DNA of 64,000 bases from Epidermidibacterium keratini (GCF_009834025.1 NZ_CP047156.1:682001-746000), one strand, 5' to 3'; positions 51,837 to 60,727 are shown, numbered from the stretch's first letter. The notes: generated from the letters alone by a model not told the origin. Program-made: numbers and translations.

Positions 51837-52017
51837 GAAGACTCTCGCCGAGCAGGTCGCGGACCTGCGCACCGGCGACAAGGTGAAGGCGCGATACGGC
51901 AACGTGACGGTCGACGTATGGGTCTGTTACGGCTACTACCGGCAGTCGCTCGATGCCATCCCTCAATTCGGCCCGTTCCGCGTGATCGACGTACCAGGAG
52001 AAGGTGACGAGTCATGA
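51829..52017 (+). CDS. Small phage protein, beta-rich
   Basis: A 62-residue protein (LRTGDKVKARYGNVTVDVWV), barrel-like strands; ATG within the end of the previous gene. Unknown function. Confidence 0.5.
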   Translation: MTEKTLAEQVADLRTGDKVKARYGNVTVDVWVCYGYYRQSLDAIPQFGPFRVIDVPGEGDES

Positions 52018-52235
52018 GGCGCTGGGACTGGCTGCGAATCGCGGAGTTTCCGCAATGGCTCCGCAACGACGCACCGAAGATCAGGAGCAAGCCGGGATTC
52101 ACGGCGATGACCGAGCGAATTGAGCTGGCAGCCGATCTGCTCGACGCGGTATACGCCACACACGCGGGATGCAAGATCGACGTTTGCCCTACGTTGCAGG
52201 CAATGCGGCGCGCGACGGATGGTGACGAGTCGTGA
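52014..52235 (+). CDS. Small phage protein
   Basis: A 73-residue protein, Trp-rich N-terminus (RRWDWLRIAEFPQWLRNDAP) then a helical part (LAADLLDAVYATHAGC). Unknown function. Confidence 0.5.
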   Translation: MRRWDWLRIAEFPQWLRNDAPKIRSKPGFTAMTERIELAADLLDAVYATHAGCKIDVCPTLQAMRRATDGDES

Positions 52236-52405
52236 GAAATGCACGCGAGGAAGCGCTCAGGCGCTACCCATCAGAGAAGCCTTTCCGCACCGACGAAGGA
52301 CTCTGGGATCAGGTTGACGATTGGGGCTACGGCGAGGCTCAACGACGAGCCTTCATTGCCGGGGCTGAATGGGCTATCGACGCGAGGGAGGCCAGCGATG
52401 AGTGA
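52232..52405 (+). CDS. Small phage protein
   Basis: A 57-residue protein (RRYPSEKPFRTDEGLWDQVDD, ending EWAIDAREASDE). GTGA overlap with the preceding gene and an 8-base overlap with the next. Confidence 0.5.
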   Translation: MRNAREEALRRYPSEKPFRTDEGLWDQVDDWGYGEAQRRAFIAGAEWAIDAREASDE

Positions 52406-52532
52406 CTGGACACCGGCAGAAGCGGCTCTCACGATCCCGTGCGCCTACTGGCAACCGCTGAGTAAAGCGTTTGGCGAGGGCTTCCGGGAGGGCTACGACG
52501 TCGGGCGAGTGAAGGAGAGGAAGCAGCGATGA
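52398..52532 (+). CDS. 44-residue phage protein
   Basis: A short protein with WTPAEAALTIPCAYW and GEGFREGYDVGRVKERK. Start overlaps the previous gene and the stop overlaps the next start. Confidence 0.5.
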   Translation: MSDWTPAEAALTIPCAYWQPLSKAFGEGFREGYDVGRVKERKQR

Positions 52533-52855
52533 GTGATCCTGACGCGCTCACCGAAGCGATCCAACAGGCGATGGGCGATCTATGCAAGCCGCTATCCGTT
52601 GAGATGCCGCGCTGGACGGGCAGCGCGTGGATAGACGAAAAGGTGGTCGTGTGTGACTTCCACGCCGCCGATTGGGACGTCGAGCGCGAAGAGTGCCGAA
52701 TCGTCGCCTCTGCGGTCCGAGCTGGCTGGAAAGCGCTGGCCGATCAGGTTGAGCCGATACTTGCGCTACTGCATTATCGCGGCCTGGTCGATACCGAGAC
52801 GAATCGTGAGGACGTAGAGCGTGCGTTCGCCCAGGCTCGGAGGCTGGACCGATGA
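52529..52855 (+). CDS. Unrecognised phage protein
   Basis: A 108-residue acidic helical protein (ALTEAIQQAMGDLC, then WKALADQVEPILALLHYRGL). ATGA overlap on both sides. No family. Confidence 0.55.
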   Translation: MSDPDALTEAIQQAMGDLCKPLSVEMPRWTGSAWIDEKVVVCDFHAADWDVEREECRIVASAVRAGWKALADQVEPILALLHYRGLVDTETNREDVERAFAQARRLDR

Positions 52856-53154
52856 CCGCCTACGACCCCGACCGCATCGCCGCGATCCGAGAGCAGCGCA
52901 AGTGGTTTAAGAAGCACGGGGCTCCCCGCGACACGCAGGGCGAGCATCTGGACGAACTGCTGGACATGCTCGAAGGGGCCAAGGTTGAGTACGCCCTCGC
53001 TCGCGTCAAGCCGTCAATTCACCGCGTGATCCTCAGGGACATCGGCAAGCCCTACTGGCCGACGGCTGATGCTGCTCGCTCTGATTTCCCGCCACTAGGC
53101 GACGAGGGAGTCGTCTGCCGCCTGGCGACTCCCTGGATGGAGGTAATCGAGTGA
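52852..53154 (+). CDS. Unrecognised phage protein
   Basis: A 100-residue protein, charged N-terminal helix (DPDRIAAIREQRKWFKKHG) and a middle helix (EHLDELLDMLEGAKVEYALA). GTGA/ATGA junctions. Confidence 0.55.
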   Translation: MTAYDPDRIAAIREQRKWFKKHGAPRDTQGEHLDELLDMLEGAKVEYALARVKPSIHRVILRDIGKPYWPTADAARSDFPPLGDEGVVCRLATPWMEVIE

Positions 53155-53342
53155 CCGCCTACCGAGTCCGCGTCCCCGTGCAGATCGAGGTCACCGTGCT
53201 CAGCCATGCCGACGACGAGCAGACAGCGATCGAGGTCGCGCACGACGACGTGCTCGATGTACTCGCCCGTCTCGGGCCGTTCGTCTACGGCATGCCGGAC
53301 GGGGTGCAGTGGGACCAGGCAGAAGCGGAGCCGATGCCATGA
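53151..53342 (+). CDS. Small phage protein, ferredoxin-fold-like
   Basis: A 63-residue beta-alpha-beta pattern (YRVRVPVQIEVTVLSHADD, then QTAIEVAHDDVLDVLA). GTG start, 4-base overlaps. Confidence 0.5.
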   Translation: MTAYRVRVPVQIEVTVLSHADDEQTAIEVAHDDVLDVLARLGPFVYGMPDGVQWDQAEAEPMP

Positions 53343-53449
53343 TCCGCGCTCTCACTATCACCACCGCGCTACTCGCCGCTACCGCTGCCGGTCTGGCTGC
53401 GGTCGTGTGGCTGGTGCTCGGGTGGGCCGACCAGATGGAGGACCAGTGA
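53339..53449 (+). CDS. 36-residue membrane peptide
   Basis: One long hydrophobic helix (LTITTALLAATAAGLAAVVW) and an acidic end. ATG and TGA both overlap neighbours. Confidence 0.5.
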   Translation: MIRALTITTALLAATAAGLAAVVWLVLGWADQMEDQ

Positions 53450-53691
53450 CCGAGAAGACCGAGCGGATCCTGCGCGCCACGGCGAAGATCGCTCTGTGGG
53501 TGGCCGTCGCCGTCGTCATGTACTTCGTCATCGGCTGGCTCCAGGACCGGATGGGCAAGGACCAGTACGAGGCCATGTTCGTCGCGCTCCTGCTCGTGCT
53601 GCTGCTCCGTTCGGACGACACAGCGAGACGAGCGCAGCGGCAGGTCGCCAACCTACAGCGAGCACTCGCACGAACAAAGGAGCGCCAGTGA
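53446..53691 (+). CDS. Small two-helix membrane protein
   Basis: An 81-residue protein with two membrane helices (IALWVAVAVVMYFVIGW and MFVALLLVLLL) and a basic tail. Holin-like in shape but in the early region, so a holin role is doubtful. Confidence 0.55.
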   Translation: MTEKTERILRATAKIALWVAVAVVMYFVIGWLQDRMGKDQYEAMFVALLLVLLLRSDDTARRAQRQVANLQRALARTKERQ

Positions 53692-54383
53692 CCGAGAAGG
53701 TGCAGCGTTGCATCGTCCCCGGATGCGGAACGAAAGGTGACGACGGCGAGCGTCACCCCCGCATCGCGACCATCGGGCTCGTGTGCGACCGGTGCCTCGA
53801 CCGGCACCTGGAGCAACTGCGCGAGATCGTGGACCTGTACGCCCTACTGCCCGACATGATCGACCCGAGCACCGGCGAGCAGGCGACCGGCCCGAAGGTG
53901 AGCGGCACGCCAGACCCGCCGGCGAACGCGCGCCTCGACGTGATCGCGATGCTCGACCCTCGCTCCCGTGCGCGAGTCGCGGGCGACGACGACGGCAACG
54001 ACCTGATCGACACGCTCGGTGTCCTCGCGCAGTGGGTGTGGATCGCGCGGGAGGAACGGAACATGCCCACCCCGACGACCAGGCCGACCGTTGCGAGCGA
54101 GACCCGGTTCCTGCGCGGCAACGCGTCGTGGATCGCCGCGCAGGAATGGGCCGACGAGCTGTACCGCGAAGTCCGCGAAGCGTGGGCTGCGCTGCGCTCA
54201 GCCACCGGACGCGGCCCCGACCCGATCCTCGGGTGGTGCGGCATCCTGGTCGCGGACGGCGAATGCGGCGGACCCATCCGGCAAGTGCCAGGCGAACTGA
54301 CCCTCGTGTGCGGGAGGTGCAAGACGAAGTGGGAGACACCCGAACAGCGGGCGCGCGGCACCCTGATGATGCGGACCTCATAG
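53688..54383 (+). CDS. Zinc-binding phage protein, 231 residues
   Basis: Begins with CIVPGCGTKGDDGERH and LVCDRCLDRH (one four-Cys site), has a long helical middle, and ends with CGILVADGECGG and LVCGRCKTKWETPE (second site). GTG start, GTGA overlap. The two zinc ribbons suggest DNA or RNA binding. Confidence 0.65.
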   Translation: MTEKVQRCIVPGCGTKGDDGERHPRIATIGLVCDRCLDRHLEQLREIVDLYALLPDMIDPSTGEQATGPKVSGTPDPPANARLDVIAMLDPRSRARVAGDDDGNDLIDTLGVLAQWVWIAREERNMPTPTTRPTVASETRFLRGNASWIAAQEWADELYREVREAWAALRSATGRGPDPILGWCGILVADGECGGPIRQVPGELTLVCGRCKTKWETPEQRARGTLMMRTS

Positions 54384-54589
54384 CCCGCGTCCAAGCCGAG
54401 ATCGAGCGGCCCGACTACCAGCCGCCACGGCTCGCGTCGTGCAGCGAAACAGCGGCGTGGCTGGGCGTCGGGCTGCGGCGCGTAATGAACTACGGCTACC
54501 GCTACCCTGCCGTGCGGCGCGGCGACCTGTACGACGTGCGCGCCGTGGCGATGCACTTCCTGCGCACCGAACGCAGGCGGCGTGTCTGA
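54329..54589 (+). CDS. Short HTH-like phage protein
   Basis: An 86-residue protein whose C-terminal part (SETAAWLGVGLRRVMNYGYRYPAV, split here: SETAAWLGVG, LRRVMNYGYRY) resembles a helix-turn-helix of the excisionase/terminase type. The start is uncertain: GTG at 54329 has GGGAGG 11 bases upstream but overlaps the previous gene by 55 bases. Confidence 0.5.
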   Translation: MGDTRTAGARHPDDADLIARVQAEIERPDYQPPRLASCSETAAWLGVGLRRVMNYGYRYPAVRRGDLYDVRAVAMHFLRTERRRRV

Positions 54590-54995
54590 TCAACCGACCG
54601 CTCGCGATCTCGTCGTCAACGCGGCGTGTCTGATTGCGGCGCGCTTCAACTTTGTGTACCTTCACGGGTGGAGCATTGTCTCCAAGCCCCGCCGCTCCGG
54701 CGGTGGAAGTGAGCCCGAGACCCGGCCGGACGACCGTGGCGCTCGGGCTTCGCGCATTCCAGAGTCTTCCTGCGCGCTCCCCCGGACGCTCCCGGTGCGC
54801 TGGAACAGCGCCTCGCCCAGCCCTTCACGCAGCTGTAGGGCTGGGCGAGGCCCACTTAAGCCCAGGGCGGTGACGGCCGTGTGCCTCTCGGTGATGATGG
54901 GCCACCACTGCCAGCTGACCGGCCCGCACGTCGAGCACGAGGCCCGGTACATCGACGCGACTGAGGGCAACTGCGTTCTGCGCTGGAGAGACTAG
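54582..54995 (+). CDS. Doubtful 137-residue frame
   Basis: Open from a GTG that overlaps the previous stop. The first 30 and last 35 residues look plausible (the end reads MMGHHCQLTGPHVEHEARY), but the middle is Arg/Ser/Pro-rich and contains a strong hairpin at 54811-54850. A short gene starting at ATG 54891 may be all that is real. Confidence 0.3.
   Translation: MSDQPTARDLVVNAACLIAARFNFVYLHGWSIVSKPRRSGGGSEPETRPDDRGARASRIPESSCALPRTLPVRWNSASPSPSRSCRAGRGPLKPRAVTAVCLSVMMGHHCQLTGPHVEHEARYIDATEGNCVLRWRD
54811..54850 (+). terminator. Hairpin at the end of the early gene chain
   Basis: A 14-base perfect stem, CCTCGCCCAGCCCT with AGGGCTGGGCGAGG, 12-base loop, no T-run after it. It sits between the early and late regions and is a likely terminator or attenuator. 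Confidence 0.6.
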
Positions 54996-55417
54996 GAGAT
55001 CTCCAGCAGCATGTTCCCCTCGTCGTCCTGCACTGTCACCACGACCTTCACCGTGTACCCGTCTACCTCACCGACACACGTGTAGACCGCGCCCTTCTCG
55101 ACCTCCATCGTCGGGCACTCCAGACCAGTGAGCGTGCCGGCGTTGTTGTCGTCGAGGATCGACTGCGCCTCCATCCGCACGCGCTCAGTCGACACCGTCT
55201 CGGACTCGTTGGCCTGCACGATCACCACGGTCACGAACACCCCGACCATCACCACGGCACCCGCGATCAACGCCCACACCCACCACGCCAAGCCCTGCTT
55301 CGGCGGCGGCTGGTACGGCGGACCGTAGGACTGCTGCGGGTAGGGGCCAGTCCCGTACTGCGGACCGTACTGAGGCGGACGCTGCTGCGGCTGGCCCTGC
55401 GGGCCGTGCGGATACAT
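54992..55417 (-). CDS. DUF4333-like membrane-anchored protein (moron candidate)
   Basis: A 141-residue protein: a Gln/Pro/Tyr/Gly-rich cytosolic tail, one helix (LAWWVWALIAGAVVMVGVFV), then an external domain with two cysteines (LECPTMEVEKGAVYTCVGEV) like DUF4333. It is the only gene on the minus strand inside the rightward region, so it probably has its own promoter and is expressed in the lysogen. An effect on the host envelope or superinfection is inference. Confidence 0.65.
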   Translation of the reverse strand: MYPHGPQGQPQQRPPQYGPQYGTGPYPQQSYGPPYQPPPKQGLAWWVWALIAGAVVMVGVFVTVVIVQANESETVSTERVRMEAQSILDDNNAGTLTGLECPTMEVEKGAVYTCVGEVDGYTVKVVVTVQDDEGNMLLEIS

Positions 55418-55459
55418 GCTCGGATCGTAAGCGCCACGACACCGGGAAGCGAGAGGCCG

Positions 55460-55702
55460 ATGCCCGACACCACCCCCGGCGACAACCGGCTGAAGCGCTA
55501 CTGGGTGTACGGCGCAGGGGCGAGCAAGTGGTCGACCTTCACCGAGCTACGCAAGCACCTGCTGAAGTACCTCACGCCCGAGATCGCTACCCGCACAGCC
55601 GCAAGCTGGTTCCACCTGCGCTACGGCTTCTGGCCGGGCGATGACCGCAACCGGGTCCGCGCAGGCAAACCGCCACGCGGCCAGCGCATCGGACCCGGCT
55701 GA
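55460..55702 (+). CDS. Small conserved phage protein before the HNH gene
   Basis: An 80-residue basic protein (RYWVYGAGASKWSTFTELRKH, then WFHLRYGFWPGDDRNRVRAG). GAGAGG precedes the ATG. I recognise the type from head gene clusters of actinophages; function unknown. Confidence 0.65.
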   Translation: MPDTTPGDNRLKRYWVYGAGASKWSTFTELRKHLLKYLTPEIATRTAASWFHLRYGFWPGDDRNRVRAGKPPRGQRIGPG

Positions 55703-56076
55703 TGCCCCGAGCACCCAGGTACTGCGCAACCCAAGGCTGCACCACCCTCGTCACCGGCAAGCCACGCTGCCCCGAGCACGAGAGCCAGCACCGCAAGCGC
55801 GAAGACTCCCAGCGCGGCACCAGCGTCCAACGCGGCTACAACCGCGCACACCGCAACCAACGAGCAGCCTGGGCAAGGCGCATCGACCAAGGGCAGCGCG
55901 TCACCTGCTGGCGCTGCGGACTGCCCATCACCAACAGCCGACACTTCGACCTCGGCCACGATGACCACGACCGCACCAAGCACCGAGGCCCAGAGCACCG
56001 CCGCTGCAACCGAGCCACCGCCCGCCACCGCGCAGCCAACAATGCCCCCGCCTCCAGCCCTCCCCCACCCCGATAA
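55702..56076 (+). CDS. HNH endonuclease next to terminase
   Basis: A 124-residue protein: YCATQGCTTLVTGKPRCPEHES zinc part, then TCWRCGLPIT, DLGHDDHDRTKH and PEHRRCNRATARH. HNH nucleases at this place assist the terminase in many siphophages. TGATG junction with the preceding gene. Confidence 0.85.
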   Translation: MPRAPRYCATQGCTTLVTGKPRCPEHESQHRKREDSQRGTSVQRGYNRAHRNQRAAWARRIDQGQRVTCWRCGLPITNSRHFDLGHDDHDRTKHRGPEHRRCNRATARHRAANNAPASSPPPPR

Positions 56077-56190
56077 ACGTCACCCGGCAGTGACTGTTGA
56101 TGTCGGTTTGTGCAACCTCAGCGGTTCTCTGCCGTGGTCATTTCCGGCCCGTCACGGGCTTCTGTTCGACCCCCGACATGGGAGGTATTC

Positions 56191-56805
56191 ATGGCTAGTC
56201 CGATCCCGAAGGATCCGAGTCGCCGGTCGCGTCGTAATAACCCGAAGGCGGGGTTCACGTCGCTGCCAGCGAAGGGGCGTAAGGGTAAGGCGCCGGCGTG
56301 GCCGTTGCCTGCGGATACGAAGCGGTCGGCGCTGCTGGAGTTGGCGGAGGACCGCATTGCGGCGCTGGTCGCCGATATCGAGTCGGCCGAGGATGGTCGG
56401 ACGAAGGGTCGCTTGCGACGGAACCTTGCGCAGGCTGAGCAGTCGGCAGCGATTCTGCGGCTACAGATCGAGCAGCAGACGGATCTGGAGCTTGGCTTGT
56501 GGTCGGCGTTGTGGGCGACTCCGCAGGCGAAGCTGTGGGAGGCGTCGTCGGCGTTTGTGCGGATGCTGGCCCAGTTTGTCCGGTGGAACGTGAAGGGCGA
56601 GCAGGGCGATCTGGACGCCGCGAAGGAGGCCCGGCTTCAGCGTAAGGACTTCGGTCTGACGCCGATGGACCTGTTGCGGGCTCGCGCGGAGATCGAGAAG
56701 GTTGACGAGGCTGAGGACCGTGGCAGTCGTCGTCGGGCGAAGCCGAAGCCTACGGCGACCTCGGCGAAGGATGATCCGCGCGGCGGTCTGTACGCGGTGC
56801 GCTGA
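56191..56805 (+). CDS. Terminase small subunit
   Basis: A 204-residue protein. The N-terminus is basic (SRRSRRNNPKAGFTSLPAKG), the middle helical (LELAEDRIAALVADIESAED, with ELGLWSALWATP), the end basic. It recognises phage DNA for packaging. GGGAGG is before the ATG at 56191. TGATG junction with the large subunit. Confidence 0.8.
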   Translation: MASPIPKDPSRRSRRNNPKAGFTSLPAKGRKGKAPAWPLPADTKRSALLELAEDRIAALVADIESAEDGRTKGRLRRNLAQAEQSAAILRLQIEQQTDLELGLWSALWATPQAKLWEASSAFVRMLAQFVRWNVKGEQGDLDAAKEARLQRKDFGLTPMDLLRARAEIEKVDEAEDRGSRRRAKPKPTATSAKDDPRGGLYAVR

Positions 56806-58442
56806 TGCTGCTGGTTGTTCCGGGGCAGGATGAGCGGCCGTGGCCGACGATCGGCCCGCAGGTGTGCGACTTCCTCGAAGAGTGTGCGGTTTACGGTCCG
56901 GGGTCGTTTCAGGGCCGACCGTATGTGATCGACGCGGAGTTCCGGGCGTTCATCTACCGGGCGTTCGAGGTCTACCCGAAGGGGCATCCGTTCGCGGGGC
57001 GTCGCCGGTTCAAGCGCGTTGGACTGTCGGTTCGGAAAGGGTTGGCGAAGACCGAGAAGCAGGCGCTGCTGGTTTTCGCGCATATTCACCCGGACGGTCC
57101 GGGGCGGTGTGATGGTTTTGATGCCGCGGGGAATCCGGTGGCGGTGCCGGTGAAGGCGCCTTACGTCCCGATGCTCGCGTTCTCGCTCGACCAGGTGGAA
57201 GAGCTGGCTTACGGGGCGTTGACGTACATCATCGAGAACGGTCCGGAGGCGGATCTGTTCGATGTGTCGCTGGAGCGGGCGCTGCGCCTTGATGACCGCG
57301 GGAAGGCTGACGGCGGGGCGTGGCCGCTGGCGCAGTCGCCGGACAGTCGCGATGGCGCTCGGACGACGCTGAATGCTTTTGACGAGCCGCACCGCTTGTA
57401 CATGCCTCGGCATGTGCAGGCGCACGCCACGATGTCGGCGAACTTGCCGAAGCGCCCGCTTGACGATCCGTGGAGTCTGTACGTCGGTACTGCTGGCGAG
57501 CCTGGGCAGGGGTCGGTGGCCGAGACGCTGCACACTGAGGCGCAGATGATCGGCGAGGGCAAGATCGAGCGGCCCGACTTGTTCTACCTGTACCGGACCG
57601 ACAGTGGCAGCTACGACATGGCTGTGAAGTCGGAGCGGATCGAGGCGATCAAGGAAGCCACGGGTCCGGCGGGTGAGTGGGGTCCGGGCCAGTTCGACGA
57701 CATCGCGTCGCAGTGGGACGTGCCTGAGGCCGATAAGGCGTACCTGGAGCGCGTCTGGTTGAACCGGTGGCGTAAGTCGAGCTCGCAGGCGTTCGATATC
57801 CAGCGGTGGCGCGCGAACACGGCCGAGCCGATCCCGGACGGAAGTTTCGTCACGGTCGGCTTCGACGGCGCGCGTTTCCGCGACTCGACGGGCATCGTGC
57901 TGACGGATATCGAGTCTGGGGTGCAACGGCTGTACGCCACGTGGGAGCGTCCGCTCGACGTCGACGACTGGGAGATCGACGAGGCTGAGGTTACGGCGGT
58001 CGTTGACGAGATCATGGGTCGTTTCAAGGTGTGGCGCGGGTACGCCGACCCGCCCCACTGGACGGAGACCGTGGGTTCGTGGGCGGGCCGCTGGCCGGAT
58101 CAGTGGGTGGAGTGGTGGACGCACCGCACGAGACAAATGGCGTTCGCTGTCCGCTCCTTCGCGGAGGCTAACCGCGCTGGCACGCTGCTGCACGAGGTCG
58201 GCCGCGACCTAGAGCTGGAGAAGTCGTTCGATGCTCATGTCGCTGCTGCTGGGCGGGATGACACGAGGTTGCATGACGACGACGGGCAGCGACTGTTCGT
58301 GTTGAAGAAGATCCACCCGGACCGCAAGTTCGACAACTGCATGGCGGCGATCTTGTCGTGGCAGGCGCGTCTCGACGCGATCGCGGCTGGCGCGAAGCCG
58401 CAGTCTGACCGTGCATCCACAGTTTTTGGCCGTTTCTACTAG
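56805..58442 (+). CDS. Terminase large subunit
   Basis: A 545-residue packaging motor. The ATPase part has a deviating P-loop (LSVRKGLAKTEKQALL) and Walker B-like NAFDEPHR; the nuclease part has VGFDGARFRDSTGI and DWEIDEAEV with acidic metal ligands, then ILSWQARLDA near the end. Typical of actinophage terminases that cut at a defined or headful site. Confidence 0.92.
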   Translation: MLLVVPGQDERPWPTIGPQVCDFLEECAVYGPGSFQGRPYVIDAEFRAFIYRAFEVYPKGHPFAGRRRFKRVGLSVRKGLAKTEKQALLVFAHIHPDGPGRCDGFDAAGNPVAVPVKAPYVPMLAFSLDQVEELAYGALTYIIENGPEADLFDVSLERALRLDDRGKADGGAWPLAQSPDSRDGARTTLNAFDEPHRLYMPRHVQAHATMSANLPKRPLDDPWSLYVGTAGEPGQGSVAETLHTEAQMIGEGKIERPDLFYLYRTDSGSYDMAVKSERIEAIKEATGPAGEWGPGQFDDIASQWDVPEADKAYLERVWLNRWRKSSSQAFDIQRWRANTAEPIPDGSFVTVGFDGARFRDSTGIVLTDIESGVQRLYATWERPLDVDDWEIDEAEVTAVVDEIMGRFKVWRGYADPPHWTETVGSWAGRWPDQWVEWWTHRTRQMAFAVRSFAEANRAGTLLHEVGRDLELEKSFDAHVAAAGRDDTRLHDDDGQRLFVLKKIHPDRKFDNCMAAILSWQARLDAIAAGAKPQSDRASTVFGRFY

Positions 58443-58458
58443 CGATAGGGGGTGGCGA

Positions 58459-59919
58459 GTGGCTGAAGATCCGCGTCCCGGCAGTGACGAGTGGTGGCTG
58501 AAGACACTCGCTACCCGCTTGCATGACCGCCGTATCGGTAAGGGCTGGTCGTGGCAGCGTCAGAACCTCGACAACGACGTGCGGCCCGGTCTGGAGCATT
58601 TGTGGTCGTGGATGGTCGGTAACCCGCCGCTGCCGGAGTGCGCGAACGGGTGGCATGAGGCGATGCGCCCGATGATCCGCATGTGCACGGTCAATATCGC
58701 GCCGCGGATCTGCGCGTCGGTGTCGGATCGGATGGACCCGCTGGGCTGGCGCACCGCAGTCGATAGCGATGAGAACGGCGACCAGATCGCGGCCGAGATC
58801 GCGCTGGAGAACCGGTTCGGTATTCAGCTGGGGTTGCTGTGGGACTACACGTTGTCGATGGGGTCGGGTTACACGCTCGTCGGCCCGCCGCGTAGCGGCT
58901 CGAAGATCCCTGTCGTGACGGTGGAGGATCCGCGTTGGACGATCACGCACGAGAACGCCCGCACGGGCGAGACCGAGTACGGCTTGAAGATGTACCGCAA
59001 CGACTGGGACACCGCCGATGTGGCGCTGCTCGCGGTTAAGGGCGGGGTTCGGATCTTCCAGCGGGAGAACCGCCGGTCGATCCTGAACCGTTCGACGCTG
59101 CGGATGGACCCGAGTGAGTGGGCCGAGGCCGAGAACAAGGTGAATCCCGGCGAGTACGACGGTTGTGTGTTGACGCCGTTCTCGACGCCTTCGGGGCGCG
59201 GGGAGTACGAGATTCATCTGAACGTGATCCGGAAGCTGAACGACTCGACGCTGAACTCGGTCTCGATCGCGAAGCATCAGGCTTTCCGTCAGCGCGGCAT
59301 CAAGGGCCTGCCCGACAAGGATGCGGACGGCAACAAGATCGAGTACCCAGCTGATGCGTTCCTGTCCGACCCTGGCGCGTTGTGGCGCTTGCCGGAGAGT
59401 GTGGAGATCTGGGAGTCCACCCCGGTCGACATGAACGGTATCCGGGCGCAGCACAAGGACATCTACGAAGAGATCGCCGTGCTGACGGGTATGCCGCTGT
59501 TCTACGTCACGCCCGACGCGGCCGAGGGGTCGGCGGAGGGTGCGTCGACACAACGGGAGAGCAACACGTTCCGCACGCGCAAGTACCTGCGGGCGGCGGA
59601 TGCGGGTTTGGCGTTGACGCAGAGTAAGGCGTTCGCGGTGATGGGTGAGTCGGAGCGGGCGAAGGTGTCGGAGATCCGTACGATCTGGCATCCGGTGGAG
59701 ATTCACTCGTTGACGGAGAAGTCGCAGGCGTTCGCAATGCAGCGGCAGAACGGCGTGCCGTTCAACATCGCGGCTCGTGACTGTCTCGGGTATGGGCCGG
59801 AGGATCTGCCGCGGATTGAGGCGGAGCGGGCGCGGGACGCGTTCTACGCCGCCGCCACCGCGACGACTGATACCCGCGTCGAGGCTGGCCGGCCGGTGAG
59901 GGCGATCGAGAGTGCCTGA
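58459..59919 (+). CDS. Portal protein
   Basis: A 486-residue portal of the SPP1/HK-like group: N-terminal LWSWMVGNPPLPE and VNIAPRICASVSDRMDPLGW, central GSGYTLVGPP and TGMPLFYVTP, which form the crown and stem. GTG start at 58459 with GGGGGTGG upstream. It forms the DNA entry ring and binds the terminase. Confidence 0.9.
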   Translation: MAEDPRPGSDEWWLKTLATRLHDRRIGKGWSWQRQNLDNDVRPGLEHLWSWMVGNPPLPECANGWHEAMRPMIRMCTVNIAPRICASVSDRMDPLGWRTAVDSDENGDQIAAEIALENRFGIQLGLLWDYTLSMGSGYTLVGPPRSGSKIPVVTVEDPRWTITHENARTGETEYGLKMYRNDWDTADVALLAVKGGVRIFQRENRRSILNRSTLRMDPSEWAEAENKVNPGEYDGCVLTPFSTPSGRGEYEIHLNVIRKLNDSTLNSVSIAKHQAFRQRGIKGLPDKDADGNKIEYPADAFLSDPGALWRLPESVEIWESTPVDMNGIRAQHKDIYEEIAVLTGMPLFYVTPDAAEGSAEGASTQRESNTFRTRKYLRAADAGLALTQSKAFAVMGESERAKVSEIRTIWHPVEIHSLTEKSQAFAMQRQNGVPFNIAARDCLGYGPEDLPRIEAERARDAFYAAATATTDTRVEAGRPVRAIESA

Positions 59920-60727
59920 CCTGGCGGCGATGTCACTGGCGCAGGCCAGCGCCCGCGAGTCAGTCACGCGTCGCCTGGTCGCGCTGCTGTCGATGATGTT
60001 CGCCGAGCTCGACAAGCAGGACCGCGACGCTTCGGGTAGGTATGCGCTGCGGGCTGCGGAGATGACGCGGCAGGCGCAGTCGGCATCGGCGGGCGGTGCG
60101 TGGGCGTTCCTTGACGCTGTGTTGCGGCTCGTGTTCGGTATCGAACCTCCCGCGGGCTCGCCGACGATCGGGGCGAACCTGCGCGGCGTGCCGCAAGCCG
60201 AGGTCGCGCTGCGGCCGGTGATCGAGTACCGGTGGCTGCTGTCGGACAAGCGTCGCATTGACTTGGCGCGCGACTGGAACGCCACACACCCAGATGATCT
60301 GCGCGAGCCGGACTACTACGACCTGTCGCCGGTCGAGGCGGAGCGGCTGGTGCTGGAGCGGATCGAGAAGGTCGCCGAGGACGATGTGCGGCTGGCCGAA
60401 CGATTCGCGTCGCGGGAGCGCCTCGAGTCTGTTCCGCAGGTGACCGGGTACCGCCGCATCATCCACCCTGAGCGGTCGGAGAGCGGCACGTGCGGGCTGT
60501 GTGTCGTGGCTTCGGATCGCGTGTACCGCAAGGGAACGCTGCTTCCGGTGCACACGGGCTGCCAGTGCACCGTCGCACCGATCACCGCTGACCTTGATCC
60601 GGGTCGCGAGCTGAACAAGCAAGACCTGCGGCGCTTGTACGCCGCAGCCGGTGGCACTGGCAAGACGGGCCTGTCGAACGTGCGAGTCAAGGCGCACGGC
60701 GAACTCGGGCCGCAGCTCGCCGCCTAA
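59912..60727 (+). CDS. MuF-like minor head protein
   Basis: A 271-residue protein. The C-terminal SGTCGLCVVASDRVYRKGTLLPVHTGCQC, here given in parts (SGTCGLCVVASDR, LPVHTGCQCTVAP), is the MuF/minor capsid cysteine motif. The N-terminal two thirds are helical. Such proteins occupy the portal side of the capsid in many siphophages. Starts with GTG, 8-base overlap with the portal gene. Confidence 0.8.
   Translation: MPDLAAMSLAQASARESVTRRLVALLSMMFAELDKQDRDASGRYALRAAEMTRQAQSASAGGAWAFLDAVLRLVFGIEPPAGSPTIGANLRGVPQAEVALRPVIEYRWLLSDKRRIDLARDWNATHPDDLREPDYYDLSPVEAERLVLERIEKVAEDDVRLAERFASRERLESVPQVTGYRRIIHPERSESGTCGLCVVASDRVYRKGTLLPVHTGCQCTVAPITADLDPGRELNKQDLRRLYAAAGGTGKTGLSNVRVKAHGELGPQLAA

Noticed and set aside
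53446-53691. Holin
   Set aside because: Two helices and a basic tail fit in shape, but the gene lies in the early region without a lysin nearby.
56637-60285. Two long minus-strand frames (518 and 705 residues) in the head gene region
   Set aside because: Arg/Leu/His-rich shadows of terminase, portal and MuF genes, all of which have family motifs on the plus strand.
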